A stretch of 64,000 bases of DNA from Tricholoma matsutake. Taxonomy: Eukaryota > Basidiomycota > Agaricomycetes > Agaricales > Tricholomataceae. Position 1 is the stretch's first letter. Each line of letters begins with the position of its first letter. The stretch covers positions 12,090,001 to 12,154,000 of the forward strand of contig AP026538.1 in assembly GCA_026075535.2 (NCBI GenBank). Reading direction: 5' to 3'. The notes beneath the pieces were generated by a model, which saw nothing but the letters and a program-made list of their open reading frames with translations, ran no database searches and was not told the origin of the DNA. The position numbers and the translations under genes are program-made. Shown here piece after piece: positions 63,364 to 64,000 of this stretch.

Positions 63364-64000
63364 GAAAGATCAGAATGAGGCTGGCAATAGAAATAATGTG
63401 GCATTCTCATACATTCAACCTGTCATGCAGTGATGTCAACTGCTGTTTGAATGTGTCAATGATAGCCTGTCAAGTTTGGTGGTGATCAGGGATCTTAACA
63501 CCATTTGTTGCACAGGCAGCTATATGAATCATGCTTTGGAAAGACAGGTGTTCAAACACTTGAATTGGCTATGGTTTAAATGGTACACTAGTTATAGTTA
63601 CCATTGACTTAAGAATTATGTTGGGATATTTGGTCAGTCAATACAAGCCACTTGATGGCTGCTTCATGGAAAATCTCATTGGTATATGGAACTGTCCTCT
63701 CTTTCTGCGGCTTCTCCCTAAGATGTGAATCAAGGCATGACTGCACCTCACTAGCAGCCTGTGCATCTCTGCAGCATTTCTGGGCATCTCTCAGTAGCAT
63801 TGATGAAAATTTGTTCTTTTCTGCCCATGTCTGGTATACCACCTGGCAGGTCACACATCACATTATTCAATAGCTCATACCAAAAAAGTTATTGACATAC
63901 TTTATGGTTTGATTTCATGTGTCGTCTCAGCGTAGACACATCTGCAACCAGAGATACAGGATGTTGTGGAGACCATTTACTAATATTACATTGGCATGGC
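63364..64000 (-). pseudogene. hAT transposase, N-terminal part
   Basis: Near the edge (about 63907-63975) VSTLRRHMKSNHK resembles the end of a BED zinc finger, followed by a GTATGTC donor. The frame 63854-63609 has RTVPYTNEIFHEAAIKWLVL, the usual fungal hAT segment before the core; other frames at 63470-63600 give QVFEHLSFQSMIHIAACATN and KIPDHH. These continue on the far side of the copia element. Small shifts and stops show decay. Confidence 0.65.

Larger units (their letters stand above)
55958..64000 (-). mobile_element. hAT element split by a copia insertion, runs off the right edge
   Basis: hAT transposase sequence on the minus strand occupies 63364-64000 and 56270-57967; the copia element 57973-63363 lies between, with its own GAAAG duplication. 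The left terminus is probably near 55964 (ATACCGGGTCGATTTTTTTT). The right terminus is outside the window. Confidence 0.7.

Overview
The window looks like a transposon-rich stretch of a filamentous fungal genome, most likely an agaricomycete basidiomycete. Genes carry short (about 50-70 bp) GT-AG introns with CTAAC-type branch points. The families present (chromodomain Ty3/gypsy, Ty1/copia, hAT, Tc1/mariner, RNase H-bearing LINE, a 773-residue kinase-like protein) fit that group. The lineage assignment rests on remembered family resemblance, not on a search.

Layout. 1-4860: truncated, decayed Ty3/gypsy element (A), minus strand. 5230-6260: gag-protease debris of a second gypsy family. 7.1-9.5 kb: a TE-linked pseudogene and a Tc1/mariner transposase with three introns. 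11.1-15.5 kb: an island of two apparently intact, CpG-containing host genes, one PD-(D/E)XK-like and one kinase-like. 16.0-20.5 kb: a minus-strand gene broken by a 2.2 kb TIR element. 20.8-22.8 kb: a decayed multi-exon gene. 23.5-32.4 kb: a complete but dead chromovirus (gypsy B) with a GTATC target duplication, nested in a small MITE-like element. 32.7-35.1 kb: a palindrome with 275 bp arms, split by an 8-bp-TSD element; then a gypsy pol scrap and several tandem repeats. 37.9-47.6 kb: a very large, many-exon gene of unknown family, interrupted inside an exon by a 2.4 kb hAT-like element. 48.5-50.2 kb: a second TIR element related to the one at 17.0-19.2 kb. 50.4-52.9 kb: a LINE with a 5' inversion. 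53.6-55.3 kb: small host-type ORFs, including a likely secreted protein. 55.4-64.0 kb: hAT transposase remains, one interrupted by a complete 5.4 kb copia element (GAAAG duplication).

Two themes run through the window. First, nesting: several insertions can be read at base level because the target duplication, or the host reading frame after removal of the insert, matches. Second, decay: most stops in the TE and TE-linked genes are TGA where an Arg codon CGA is expected, or TAG/TAA for CAG/CAA, and several catalytic residues are changed by G-to-A or C-to-T steps. The 11-15.5 kb genes and the secreted-protein gene are free of this. The most interesting candidates are the large gene at 37.9-47.6 kb and the family of non-autonomous elements that share an interior (GAGCARYTGCTC hairpins, hairpin plus T-run modules, tRNA-like A/B boxes) but have different termini.
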